In this document: piece by piece, positions 40,019 through 49,716 of the stretch
How positions within the stretch are numbered: the stretch's first letter is position 1
Layout: each line of letters starts with the position of its first letter
Assembly: GCA_946965045.2 (NCBI GenBank)
Contig: OX337232.1
Span: 1-64,000, forward strand
Length of the DNA: 64,000 bases
From: Epithemia pelagica
Taxonomy: Eukaryota > Bacillariophyta > Bacillariophyceae > Surirellales > Surirellaceae
Direction of reading: 5' to 3'
Notes under the pieces: model-generated
Databases searched by the model: none
Told to the model about the DNA's origin: nothing
Seen by the model: the letters and a program-made list of their open reading frames with translations, nothing else
Made by a program: the position numbers and the translations under genes

Positions 40019-41905
40019 ATGACAGCCGCAACCGCCACCACCAAACAGCGACGCACTACCAAATTACCACCCAAAAAGACAATGCGTAGTCGTTCGCAAA
40101 GCAGACCGAGATCGGAATTGATGGCCAATCCTACTAAAAGTACGAGTCGAAGCCACAGCAAGAACAAAAAGAAGAACCCAAAAGAGCAAGGAGGATTGGT
40201 GATTCACGACAAGAGTCCCTCCATGGCACAACCTCGCAGTACTACCACCACCAAAAGTTTGGCCAGTCATCGAACGTCATCTTCCCAGAGTTCCCAGAGT
40301 TCCCTCCTGATTGAATTGCAGCTCGACAATCCCGAACACCACAAACAACAACAAGAACAAGTAGAACAAGAAGAACCGATTGTGGTGCGGAACTTTCACA
40401 GTCTGCCGCGGGTCAAGCGCGAATGGAGTACCTCCCGTCCACCCACGAATGCCACCAATCCTACTCCCCTGACCCAATCGCGATCGTGGGCTCGATGCTC
40501 CAAATCACAACACCAACAACAACAACAACAAGACTTGCCGTGGACTTTGGAAGAAGATGCGAACAAGACGGGACGAAGTGGCTGTTTCCAACGACGCAAA
40601 GAGGAGACTGGAAAGAATCCAGCATCGGAGGATGACACATTACCTGCGGCGGATGCAGTGTCGGTGGCCTTGGTCAATGAAGAATCGGGCGAAGTGGAAA
40701 CCCAATTTTCCTCACCCTTGGTCCAACAAGAAACCAACTCCGAACTCAAAAAGAAGAAGGCCATCAAAATGGAGGACAAGAGGAACCGAAAAGAAACGAC
40801 AACCAATGATACACAAGCGGACAATGTCCAAACGAACAAGAACAAAAAGCCGAAAAAGACCAAGTCACAGAAAAGCAAGAAGCAAACTACGGCCACCAAC
40901 GATTCTTCCTTGTTTCTTTGGATGAAACGGTCCATGTCCACGACGACTCGTAACAGTACTGCCCATGGCGGTGGGGCCTTGTTGGACCAGGCCGAAGATG
41001 AAGAAAACCAAGAACAAGACAATGAGATTCTACCCAAACAGGCCCTGTCGACAAAGACAAACCCTGCAACCGAACCAAACAAGGAACGGGGAGAGCTCCC
41101 AAAGGCAAACAATGACAAACCAGAAACCAAAGAACAAGACGAACAACAACAACAAGAAAAAGAAGAAGACGAAGCCTCTACCGGTTGGTCGGCCTTGGCT
41201 CTTGCCACCAGCATTGCCGCTCAATTGGCGCAGGATCATCTACCATCCTGTACCACCCACAACGATTCCTTCTTGTGCGCCAAGATTCATGACACCGTGG
41301 AACCCTTGGATCAATCTGGTGGATTGGAAATCTCCAACCAGAGTATTGCTAGTGGCGATACCGCGTCCATTCCCAGCAAGGAATTTGATGATGGCGACGA
41401 CGATGGCATTGCCACAGAAGGCGGCGACAGCGACACAGAAGTAGACGACCAAAGTGTACGATGGGAACGCCGGGGCTTTTTGTTTTGTGGAAGTGGTCCA
41501 CCGCGCGTCCGAAACACTACCGAGGACAAGCGACGAAGTGCTGCGAAACAACGTCGAAGCATGATGCGACAGGCCGATCGAGTCTTTTGGAATAGTCGGG
41601 AACCACAACCCTCTCTCGAGTACATTGTCAAAAAGGGATCCTTTGATCACGAAGATTATGACTGTGCGGGTTATCATTGTGGATTGGGCATCCCCAATAC
41701 GACTGGCTTTTTCATGTTGGAACACGATGAAGACAATGAAAAGGATCCAGTAGTGGCCATGTTGGATGAGGGTGCGGATATGGATGATGATGATGAAACG
41801 CAAACGACGGGCGTGGCCAGCAAAAGTACCGCCGGCTCTCGACCGCGACTACCCAATTTTTACGATTCGATCACCATGCCAAAGAAGGCATTTTCCATCT
41901 ATTGA
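40019..41905 (+). CDS. Low-complexity Lys/Gln/Glu-rich protein at the centre of the Kelch array
   Basis: 628 aa from MTAATATTKQRR (40019), single exon. The N-terminal third is basic and RS-like (RSRSQSRPR, KSRSK). The middle has Lys/Glu/Gln repeats (KKPKKTKSQKSKK; EQQQQEKEEDE). The C-terminal ~150 aa looks more ordered: WERRGFLFCGSGPPRVRN, MRQADRVFWNSREPQPS, DYDCAGYHCGLGIPN and a final RPRLPNFYDSITMPKKAFSIY. No family recognised. The ordered tail is unlike the proteins at 18.9 and 24.4 kb. It is the only non-Kelch gene between the facing halves of the array. Confidence 0.75.
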   Translation: MTAATATTKQRRTTKLPPKKTMRSRSQSRPRSELMANPTKSTSRSHSKNKKKNPKEQGGLVIHDKSPSMAQPRSTTTTKSLASHRTSSSQSSQSSLLIELQLDNPEHHKQQQEQVEQEEPIVVRNFHSLPRVKREWSTSRPPTNATNPTPLTQSRSWARCSKSQHQQQQQQDLPWTLEEDANKTGRSGCFQRRKEETGKNPASEDDTLPAADAVSVALVNEESGEVETQFSSPLVQQETNSELKKKKAIKMEDKRNRKETTTNDTQADNVQTNKNKKPKKTKSQKSKKQTTATNDSSLFLWMKRSMSTTTRNSTAHGGGALLDQAEDEENQEQDNEILPKQALSTKTNPATEPNKERGELPKANNDKPETKEQDEQQQQEKEEDEASTGWSALALATSIAAQLAQDHLPSCTTHNDSFLCAKIHDTVEPLDQSGGLEISNQSIASGDTASIPSKEFDDGDDDGIATEGGDSDTEVDDQSVRWERRGFLFCGSGPPRVRNTTEDKRRSAAKQRRSMMRQADRVFWNSREPQPSLEYIVKKGSFDHEDYDCAGYHCGLGIPNTTGFFMLEHDEDNEKDPVVAMLDEGADMDDDDETQTTGVASKSTAGSRPRLPNFYDSITMPKKAFSIY

Positions 41906-42404
41906 GACTTGGTTCCGCATGACAACACACACACACACACTGCTACACGGTTGTCATGGCTTGACTCTTTCTATGTTACACATGTTCTTTGGTTTTGCTC
42001 TTGTTTTTTAACCTGTCGTCATGGAACCGCCCATCAACATCGTTTCGTTTCCTCTGCGTGGTCACTACTGATTGACATTCATCCATGTGGACCATTCTCT
42101 GGAGGGAATAAGTACTATTGTAAGATTATATGAGCAACTATGGTTACATTGAATGCACGCCAAAACTACCTCTAGGAGTAGTTTCTCAACATAGCGCATG
42201 TTGTGGACTTACGCCACGAGACGTACGCACAACAGACTGAAGACGGATCGCATTCGCTGAAATCATATGACCGCTATGCGACTGAAGAGGATCCAGTCGC
42301 CTATACAGTATATTGAGGCGGCCGATAGCTACAATGATAGCTACTCCTCGCTAGGAGTACTCCTTACTTGTAGTGGATCTTGCGGATGAACAGCCTCCGT
42401 AGTA
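41906..42404. other. 3' flank with a solo Kelch 5'-flank piece
   Basis: An AC microsatellite lies at 41927-41940. From 42062 to about 42310 there is a degenerate copy of the K1/K5 5' flank (TGATTGACATTCATCC, GGACCATTCTC, AAGTACTATTG) without a gene attached. CTAGGAGTAG palindromic words lie at 42172 and 42331-42360. Confidence 0.55.
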
Positions 42405-44910
42405 TCACATTCCTCTAGAGACAATAGAAAAAGAGAGCATCCTTGTCTGTCGTCCTGTTCCATGGTTTTTTACAGCCGTGGATAGAAAGCAGGTACCATC
42501 ACCATCTCCCTTTCCCGCACAAGCACCCCCCAAAACAAGTATTCCCTCCATCCATCCAAGATTCATATGGTTCACAGACATTGGCAGTAGGATCCTCAAG
42601 CACGTGATAGACTTTTCTTTTGCGTCGTCGTAACAAGAACAAGGGAATGATCTCTTGGTGTTGGGTTAATGGACCCACTGTGCCAGCCGTCCGTCCGAGA
42701 CTTTTTCTTCGTAGGAGAACCTAGTACTACAGGACTACTAGCTAGGTAGTAGTTCTTGTCCCCAAAGCACTTACATGTTCCGTGTTGCAAGAAAGATGGA
42801 ACAACACTCGCTCGTACTATCATCGTGGATTGGGTTCATGGTGACATTCATCATGAAAGATAAACCGAACTTGCAAGTTCTACTTGGACCCGGCGGTATT
42901 GTGTTCTGGTGGTAGTATGATAGATATAAGCAGCTATTCTAGAAAAAGAAGAAGAAGATGAATGGATATACAAACAGGTTCGGCAAAAGTTAATTCTTCT
43001 TTCTTGCTTTTTTTTAGCCAAGAGATACAGCGATCCATCTGTACAGTCGTGGGCTTCGTTTTGAAACAGATCGTTACATGGATTGGAATAATAGTGAGCC
43101 GAGCAATAACAATCCCTATCCCTCCATGACTATCGTTCTGTGTGCATGGCGATTAGATGGGGACTTTCCCAATGGACAGCAACCGGGCAAACAACCAACT
43201 GTTCTTGTCCACAAGTGAGAGTGTTTCAAATGAGTCGTCATTCATGGCAACAATACCACTCGACGAATCATAGCCATTCATGGCAACAATACCACTCGAC
43301 AAGGCAACCATACTACACACCAACCTGTCCACGGTCATGTTGGGAAGCTCCCAAGTAATATTGTTCACGGTATCTAAGACTTCCACCGGACGTTTGGACC
43401 GCCTTCGGCAACCTCCTACCGTGATAAGACAGGAACCCACCTGGACTAAAGCATGAACCTCTGCAGATATGTTCAGATGGAGTTTTCTGTGGATCGTCCA
43501 CGACTTGCTCGAAGAAAACAAGTCATCAAAGTTCAGATATTCCACGGATTTCGTTGAAACCCCACCCACAACATAAATGCGTTGACCAACCACAGCCATT
43601 CCAAAACAACAACGAGCGTGATGTAAGGAGGGTCCAGGAATGATCGTACATGCATTTCCTGATGCTGTATCAATTATTTCGACAAATGAAAACTCGTCCT
43701 GAAGAGAAGGGCACTTTCCTCCCGCCACCACAATCAATCGATCATGTACGACAGCTGCGGCACAGTCGTAGCGTCGTGTAGACAAACGACATTCCAGTTT
43801 CTTCCATCTACTCGTGTCCTTGATGGAAGCTGAAGAATGCACCAAGTCGTCGACTTGGATACGTTCAATTGTATCTAATGAATTGGAGCTGTTGCATCCT
43901 CCAATGACGTAAATAGCGTTGTTGCATAGTACCGACGCAGGACATGCTCGCTTTTCATGCAAAGAGGGTCCTTCTTGCCACATCTTGCTTTGAACGTTGA
44001 AATAAACAACCGAATTCGATTCAATCCAATCGTTAGTAAACGCATCGTAGTTGTTATTCATGAGGCCTCCCAACAGGACCAAAATCTCCTCGCCGTCACG
44101 ACGCACAACAACCGACCCATGGGTCAACCGACAGTCTCCCAAACACGGAGGCCAAATGGACGGTCTCCATTGCGCTTTCTTCTGGTCTTTGTCATCGGCA
44201 AAGACCAAACCAGACAAGAACGCTTGCTTATGGATTTCCATGGAGTCTGTAGTTTGCGCTCGTTCCCAAAGCAAGATGGGTCTTTTGACTGGAGGCTGTT
44301 GTGGTTCTCGATACACCCGGTCCGATTCATCCGTTTCCGTCCTCCATCGAAAACGACGCACTACTAGCTCGTTGACAGGCTTCGTGAAGGATCCTTCCAC
44401 GCTCGTGAAAAAGGCAACAACCGTGGACGACTGCTTGGATCGTGCGCGAACCAGAGAGGAGGTGCGAAACTGGGTTCTCTCGATCCGTAACGTGCATGGA
44501 CGTCGTATGGAACGGAAATCCTTGTTTCAATGTGGTCCACGACACAACGTGATACTCCATCCCACGCGAATGCCCATGATGATTGGACCACCCAAACTCC
44601 CAATCAAGGGGCATGTCTTTCGCCCCCAAAAGAACGATAAGAACGATCTTCTTTCTTCATTGTTGTTTCGTTTCCTGCTTGATCGCTTGTGATTGACATT
44701 CATCCGTGTGGACCATTCTCGGGAGGGAATAAGTAGTATTGTTTGTATGAATAAGAGCAACTCTTCATGGAATGCATGCCTACATTTTTATGAGAACATT
44801 GGGCAAATTGTGGATCTTGAGATCAACGCGCCAGAATTACGAGACGCACGCACGACAGAAAAAGGCTGGCCTGCGCGTTCTCGCATTTACCGCCTGCGAC
44901 TGCATCAGTC
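42405..44910. repeat. Large inverted duplication, right arm (K5 unit)
   Basis: Inverted partner of 27455-29980. It holds the K5 3' flank, gene K5 and the K5 5' flank up to the GCGACTG/CGCAGGC words near 44895. Confidence 0.75.
43153..44241 (-). CDS. Kelch propeller protein K5
   Basis: 362 aa from MEIHKQAFLSGLVF (44241); the open frame continues to 44400 into the 5' flank. Intact sister of the broken K1. Six blades. A short internal duplication near the C-terminus repeats SSGIVAMN (SGIVAMNGYDSSSGIVAMND), absent from the other copies. VEYLNFDDLFSSSKSW lacks about ten residues (LDDSPNC...) present in K1-K4. Confidence 0.85.
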   Translation of the reverse strand: MEIHKQAFLSGLVFADDKDQKKAQWRPSIWPPCLGDCRLTHGSVVVRRDGEEILVLLGGLMNNNYDAFTNDWIESNSVVYFNVQSKMWQEGPSLHEKRACPASVLCNNAIYVIGGCNSSNSLDTIERIQVDDLVHSSASIKDTSRWKKLECRLSTRRYDCAAAVVHDRLIVVAGGKCPSLQDEFSFVEIIDTASGNACTIIPGPSLHHARCCFGMAVVGQRIYVVGGVSTKSVEYLNFDDLFSSSKSWTIHRKLHLNISAEVHALVQVGSCLITVGGCRRRSKRPVEVLDTVNNITWELPNMTVDRLVCSMVALSSGIVAMNGYDSSSGIVAMNDDSFETLSLVDKNSWLFARLLSIGKVPI

Positions 44911-44949
44911 AGACTCATTCATTCCATACTCCGTTGGATTGAGGTCCTA

Positions 44950-45620
44950 CCGGCGTGCATTTGGGGGACGAAGTCGACAGAAACGAACAAGCAGCACAAA
45001 CCACAGCGACGAACGCTCTCACAAAACACAAGCAAGAGACTCTTGACTCATCACACAAAATTGCGAAACACTGCGGTTAGTAGTGGAGGACGAAAGAAAG
45101 ACAATCCAAACGCGAGCAGCCGTGTGCCTTGGATGAAAGCGAGTACCACCCACCACACCATACATCTGTGGAGCACGCACACTACTAGCACCCCATCCCT
45201 CCCTCCATCCAAGGTTCCCATCATGTTCCGACACGGACAGTAGGATCCTCGAGCAGCACCACGCTACGCTCAGGTCCAACCGTGAAAATGATTCTTTCGG
45301 GACGACAGACTTGTCTTGGGCGTCGTCGTCGTAACACCAACGACGACATCAACAACAAGAACAACACACATGGGACTGATCTGCTATGGCTGTTTGGTTT
45401 GAAGCTGTTTGTGGTGGCATGGTACCACAACCACCACACCATTGGACAATGCTCCGTTCGTTCGAGACTTTTTTGGTGTCGTAGTAAGTACCCAAAGGAA
45501 TCCCGGCCTGTCTCGTACTGGCGATTTTCCGTGTGGCAAGGCTATTCCAGAAACGAAAGCAACTGTATTTACAAACAAGCACACTACTTTATTTGCGTTC
45601 ATGCTTTCAAAGAGATATCA
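44950..45620. repeat. Inverted duplication, right arm (K6 3' flank)
   Basis: Inverted match of 38460-39270. No gene within it. It joins directly to the K5 5' flank, so the two mirrored units are adjacent here but far apart on the left side. Confidence 0.75.
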
Positions 45621-45751
45621 TAGCGATCCATCCGAACAGTGGTGGACCTCGTTTTGGATTGTATCGTCACATTACATGGATTGGACTAGTATAGTGAACC
45701 GAGAAAATGACAATCCCGGTACTTTCTTGACTATCGTTCTGCGTGCATGGT

Positions 45752-46852
45752 TTACTTGGTGGAAACTTTTCCAATAGACAACAAACCAGCAAATAGCCAA
45801 CTGTTCTTGTCCACTAGTGAAAGTGTTTGAAATGTGTCTCTCGCCGAGCCATCTTCAGTCATGACAGCAATGCCATTCGACAAGGCAACCATGTTACAAC
45901 AAAACTTACGCTCCAACGCGTTCGGAAGTTCCCAAACCATATTGTTCACGGTATCCAAAACTTGGACCGTACGTTGAGACCGGTATTTGTAACCTGTTGT
46001 CGCAATGAGACAGGAGCCCACTTGGACTAGAGCAAGAATATCAGCAACGCTGTTCAGACGAAGTTTTTTGTGGATCGTCCAAGATCTGGTGGTCGATGAC
46101 ACCACAGATGTTGCAGCATTCGGTGATGAGTCGTTGAATAAGTCATGCAAGTCAAGATATTCCACAGAGCTCTTAAAAATACCACCCACAACATAAATGC
46201 GTGCACCAACCACACCCATTCCAAAACAACAACGAGATTCTTGCAAGGAGGGTCCAGATATGATCGAACATGGATTGCCGGATGCTGTGTCAATAATTTC
46301 AACCAGTGATAAGTTGCTCATTGGGCTAAAGCTCCTTCGTCCTCCCGCCACCACAATAAATCTACCATGTACAACAGCCGCGGTGCAGTCGAAGCGTGGC
46401 GTAATCAAACGAAAATCAAGTTTCTTCCATCCAATCGTGTCGTTGATGGAAGCTGACGACGAGTGCACCAAGTCCTCGACTTCGATACGTTCAATGGTAT
46501 CCAATGGAGAGGAACCATTGTCTCCACCAATGACGTAGATAGCGTTATTGCAGAATACCGACGCAGGAGAATATCGGTTTTCATGCATACATGGCCCTTC
46601 TTGCCACTTTTGGTTTTGAACATTGAAACAAACAACTGAATTACATGGGACGTAATTTGGTATGTCACATCCTCCCAACAGTACCACAATCTCCTCGCCT
46701 GCTGGACGACGTACAACAAGAACCGACCCATTGAAAAACCCACGTTTTCCGAGATAGGGAGGCCATCCATTTGGCCTCAGTTTTGGTTTCTTTTGGTCTT
46801 TGTCATCAGCAAAGACTAATCCAGACTTAAACGCTTGCTTATGGATCTCCAT
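45752..46852 (-). CDS. Kelch propeller protein K6
   Basis: 366 aa from MEIHKQAFKSGLVF (46852), intact. Blades are marked by VVLLGGC, YVIGGDN, IVVAGGRR, IYVVGGI, then LIATTGY where the fifth GG is lost, and GIAVMT. It is the most divergent coding copy, with substitutions throughout. Its 3' flank pairs with K4's, although the proteins are not each other's closest relatives by eye. Confidence 0.85.
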   Translation of the reverse strand: MEIHKQAFKSGLVFADDKDQKKPKLRPNGWPPYLGKRGFFNGSVLVVRRPAGEEIVVLLGGCDIPNYVPCNSVVCFNVQNQKWQEGPCMHENRYSPASVFCNNAIYVIGGDNGSSPLDTIERIEVEDLVHSSSASINDTIGWKKLDFRLITPRFDCTAAVVHGRFIVVAGGRRSFSPMSNLSLVEIIDTASGNPCSIISGPSLQESRCCFGMGVVGARIYVVGGIFKSSVEYLDLHDLFNDSSPNAATSVVSSTTRSWTIHKKLRLNSVADILALVQVGSCLIATTGYKYRSQRTVQVLDTVNNMVWELPNALERKFCCNMVALSNGIAVMTEDGSARDTFQTLSLVDKNSWLFAGLLSIGKVSTK

Positions 46853-47649
46853 AATGTATACTGAACCAATTCAATGTGGCTAACGTCCCTGCCAGTCGAT
46901 TTTGCTTGTCCACACTTTCGAACGAAAGCGAGCATGAGTGATTCCAACGAACGGGTAGATTTTGTGATGGTAGTCTGCTCTCGTTTCGACAGCACAATGG
47001 ACCAACTGACTGAAGGATGATGTTGTGGTTCTCGAACCACCACGACCGATCCATCCATATCCCTCATCCGTGCTGGAGTCGGACAGACAGGGCTCGTCCC
47101 ACGTTCACTCAAGGTAAGACCACTGAGTCGTTGACTATTGTGTCCACGCGAGAGGTGCGAAACACTGTTCACGAAGAGAAATTGACCGCAACGGAATTCA
47201 CGTTCGTCCACCAAACAGCGAGATTTTTGGACCCTCCAAGCTCCCAATCCAATCGAGGCATATCGTTTGCCTCAGACAACCGAAACCAAATAAATGATGA
47301 TGACAAAAGCACAAGCGATGACGCGACCACAACGCGATGTGATGGGATGCGTGTGAGTGTGAAGATGCAGTATCACACAGTTTTCTTTCTCGGCCGATAG
47401 AAGAACCAATTCAAGTCCATCCGAACATGCCTGCTGTAGTCATCACATGGATGCGCAACGAGTGTAGTAAAAAAGTGACCGGTAAAGACAAACATGAACC
47501 GCAAAAGTGAATTCTTTTTTCTTTCTTTCTAATTGTAGCACAGTGAAATATAGCGGTCCATCCGAACATTGGCGGAGGACCTCAATTGAAACGTATGGTC
47601 ACATCATATGAGTGAGCCGAACGATGACAATCCCGGTGTGTGTTCATGG
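46853..47649. other. K6 5' flank and K7 3' flank
   Basis: A loose GAGAGGTGCGAAAC upstream box lies at 47150-47163. No coding sequence or RNA gene seen. Confidence 0.45.
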
Positions 47650-48738
47650 TTATTTGGAGGGAATTTTCCCAATGGATAGCAAACGAGTAAATAGCCAACT
47701 GTTCTTGTCCACAAGCGACAGTGTTTCAAAAGAGTCGCTCGAACCATAACCATTCATGGCAACAATACCATTCGATAAGGCAACAATGCTACAACCAAAT
47801 CGGAGTTCGATCATGTTGAGAAGCTCCCAGGAACTATTGTTCACGGTATCGAAAATCTCCAGCGAAAGTTTGGTCCCGGCAAAGTAACCTCCTGCTACCA
47901 CGAGACAGGAGCCCACCTGCACTACTGCCACATGTGTCTTTCGGCGCGAGCTCAGATACACACTGTTGTGTCTTTTCCACGACTTGCTCACAGAAAACAC
48001 AGATGTTGTACAACTCGGTGAATCGTCCAACAAGTCATCAAAGTCCAGGTATTCTACGGAGCGCAAAGATGTCCCACCCACAGCATAAATGCGATGACCA
48101 ACCACGGCCATTCCAAAACAACGACGAGCGACCTCTAAGCATGGTCCAGGAATGATCGTACATGCATTTCCCGATGCTGTATCAATAATTTCAACGGATG
48201 AGAGATTGTCCTGTAGAAAATGACACCGTCCTCCCGCCACCACAATAAATCTATCATGTACAACAGCTGCGGCACAGTCGAAGCGTGGAGTGCGCAAACG
48301 GCAATCCACTGTCTGCCATCCATTTGTACCGTTGCTGGAAGCTGACGGCGAACGCAACAAATCGTCGACTTGGATACGTTCAATGGTGTCCTGTGCAGAG
48401 CGACCGTTGTATCCCCCAATGACGTAAATAGCGTTATTGCATAGTACCGACGCAGGACGTGCTCGTTTTTCATGCATACAGGGTCCTTTCTGCCACTTCT
48501 TGCTTTGGACATTGAAACAAACAACGGAATTGAATGGGAAGCAAGTTGTTGTGGCACATCCTCCCAACAGGACCAGTATCTCCTCGTCTTGACAACGACG
48601 TACAACAACCGACCCATGGGTAAACCGACATTCTCCGAAACATGGAGGCCATCCAGTTGGTCTCCATTTCGGTCGCTTTTGGTCTTTGTCATTGGCAAAG
48701 AGCAGTCCAAACTCGAACGCTGTCTTTTGGATCCCCAT
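47650..48738 (-). CDS. Kelch propeller protein K7
   Basis: 362 aa from MGIQKTAFEFGLLF (48738); an earlier in-frame Met at 48798 is in the 5' flank. Intact, with six blades (VLLGGC, YVIGGYN, VVAGGRC, IYAVGGT, LVVAGGY, VAMNG). It shares the NGTNGW stretch with K3. The intact upstream partner gene at 49.7-51.7 kb lies just 5' on the same strand. Confidence 0.85.
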   Translation of the reverse strand: MGIQKTAFEFGLLFANDKDQKRPKWRPTGWPPCFGECRFTHGSVVVRRCQDEEILVLLGGCATTTCFPFNSVVCFNVQSKKWQKGPCMHEKRARPASVLCNNAIYVIGGYNGRSAQDTIERIQVDDLLRSPSASSNGTNGWQTVDCRLRTPRFDCAAAVVHDRFIVVAGGRCHFLQDNLSSVEIIDTASGNACTIIPGPCLEVARRCFGMAVVGHRIYAVGGTSLRSVEYLDFDDLLDDSPSCTTSVFSVSKSWKRHNSVYLSSRRKTHVAVVQVGSCLVVAGGYFAGTKLSLEIFDTVNNSSWELLNMIELRFGCSIVALSNGIVAMNGYGSSDSFETLSLVDKNSWLFTRLLSIGKIPSK

Positions 48739-49716
48739 GATGTATCCCGGACCAATGTAAACTGTCCTTGCCTCTGTAGCAGAGTGTATCGTTTCCAACG
48801 AACGTCACAGCCAGTCGATAGTGGTTGTCCCACGTTCCAACGAAACCAAGAAAGAGCTCACTCCAACGAGCGGGTATATTTTGAGATCGTACTTTGCTTT
48901 CGTACGCATGACATCCAAATGCTGGAGACTCGGAACTACCACGACCCAACCTCCTCCACCATCCAACACACGCACAAAGAGCTCGTTGACGCACATCGTG
49001 AAGTAAACCTCCCACGGTCGTGGAACCACCAAAGAAACGAGGAGGTGCGAAACTCGCTTCTCTCCATCCGTACCGTGCTGGACCCACGAAGGACTGCATT
49101 CCCGGGTTCCATGGGCACACAGGATTAGCTCGTTGACGCGCATCGGGAAGGATCCTCCTCCCACGGTCGTGGAACGACCCAATAAAAAAGGAGCTGCGAA
49201 ACTCATGTCTCTCCAACCATACCGTGTTGGGACCAAGGAAGGAGAATTCCCGGTTTCCCTGTGGACCACCACACACACGGTACTAGAGAACATCCTTTCA
49301 GGGCCATGATTTGGGAAGAAGGCGTACCGTTGGCCAACCGTCCAGATTCCAATCGAGGCATATCGCTGCCCTGATGAGCACCGCGCAACCCTTGGTTCGG
49401 TAATGACACACACACACACATGTCCCACACTACTAGAGAAATGGTTCGACGGCGCCATGGCCGACGGCACTTTTCCAAGGCGCAACTCGAGAGTGGCAAG
49501 GAGAAAGGATCTCGGGGAGGGACCGTGGCAGTGGATTCTTGGTTTGATTTGTGGTGATGATTTTGGTGGTGGTCCATATTTATCGTGGGACGATTCTCCT
49601 CTTTGGGGAGGACCGTCTCGGCAACCAAAGAAAAGCGGAACCCAACCCACGGTAGTGATTTGGGGGATTCCATACCGCAAAACACCAACAAACAGAAAGG
49701 CCTTGCGTCTCGGCGG
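48739..49716. other. K7 5' flank
   Basis: 49.02-49.08 and 49.18-49.22 kb hold inverted, diverged copies of the Kelch upstream box (GAGGTGCGAAACTC and GCTGCGAAACTCATG). A third similar block is near 49.27 kb. An ACAC microsatellite lies at 49409-49420. Confidence 0.45.
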
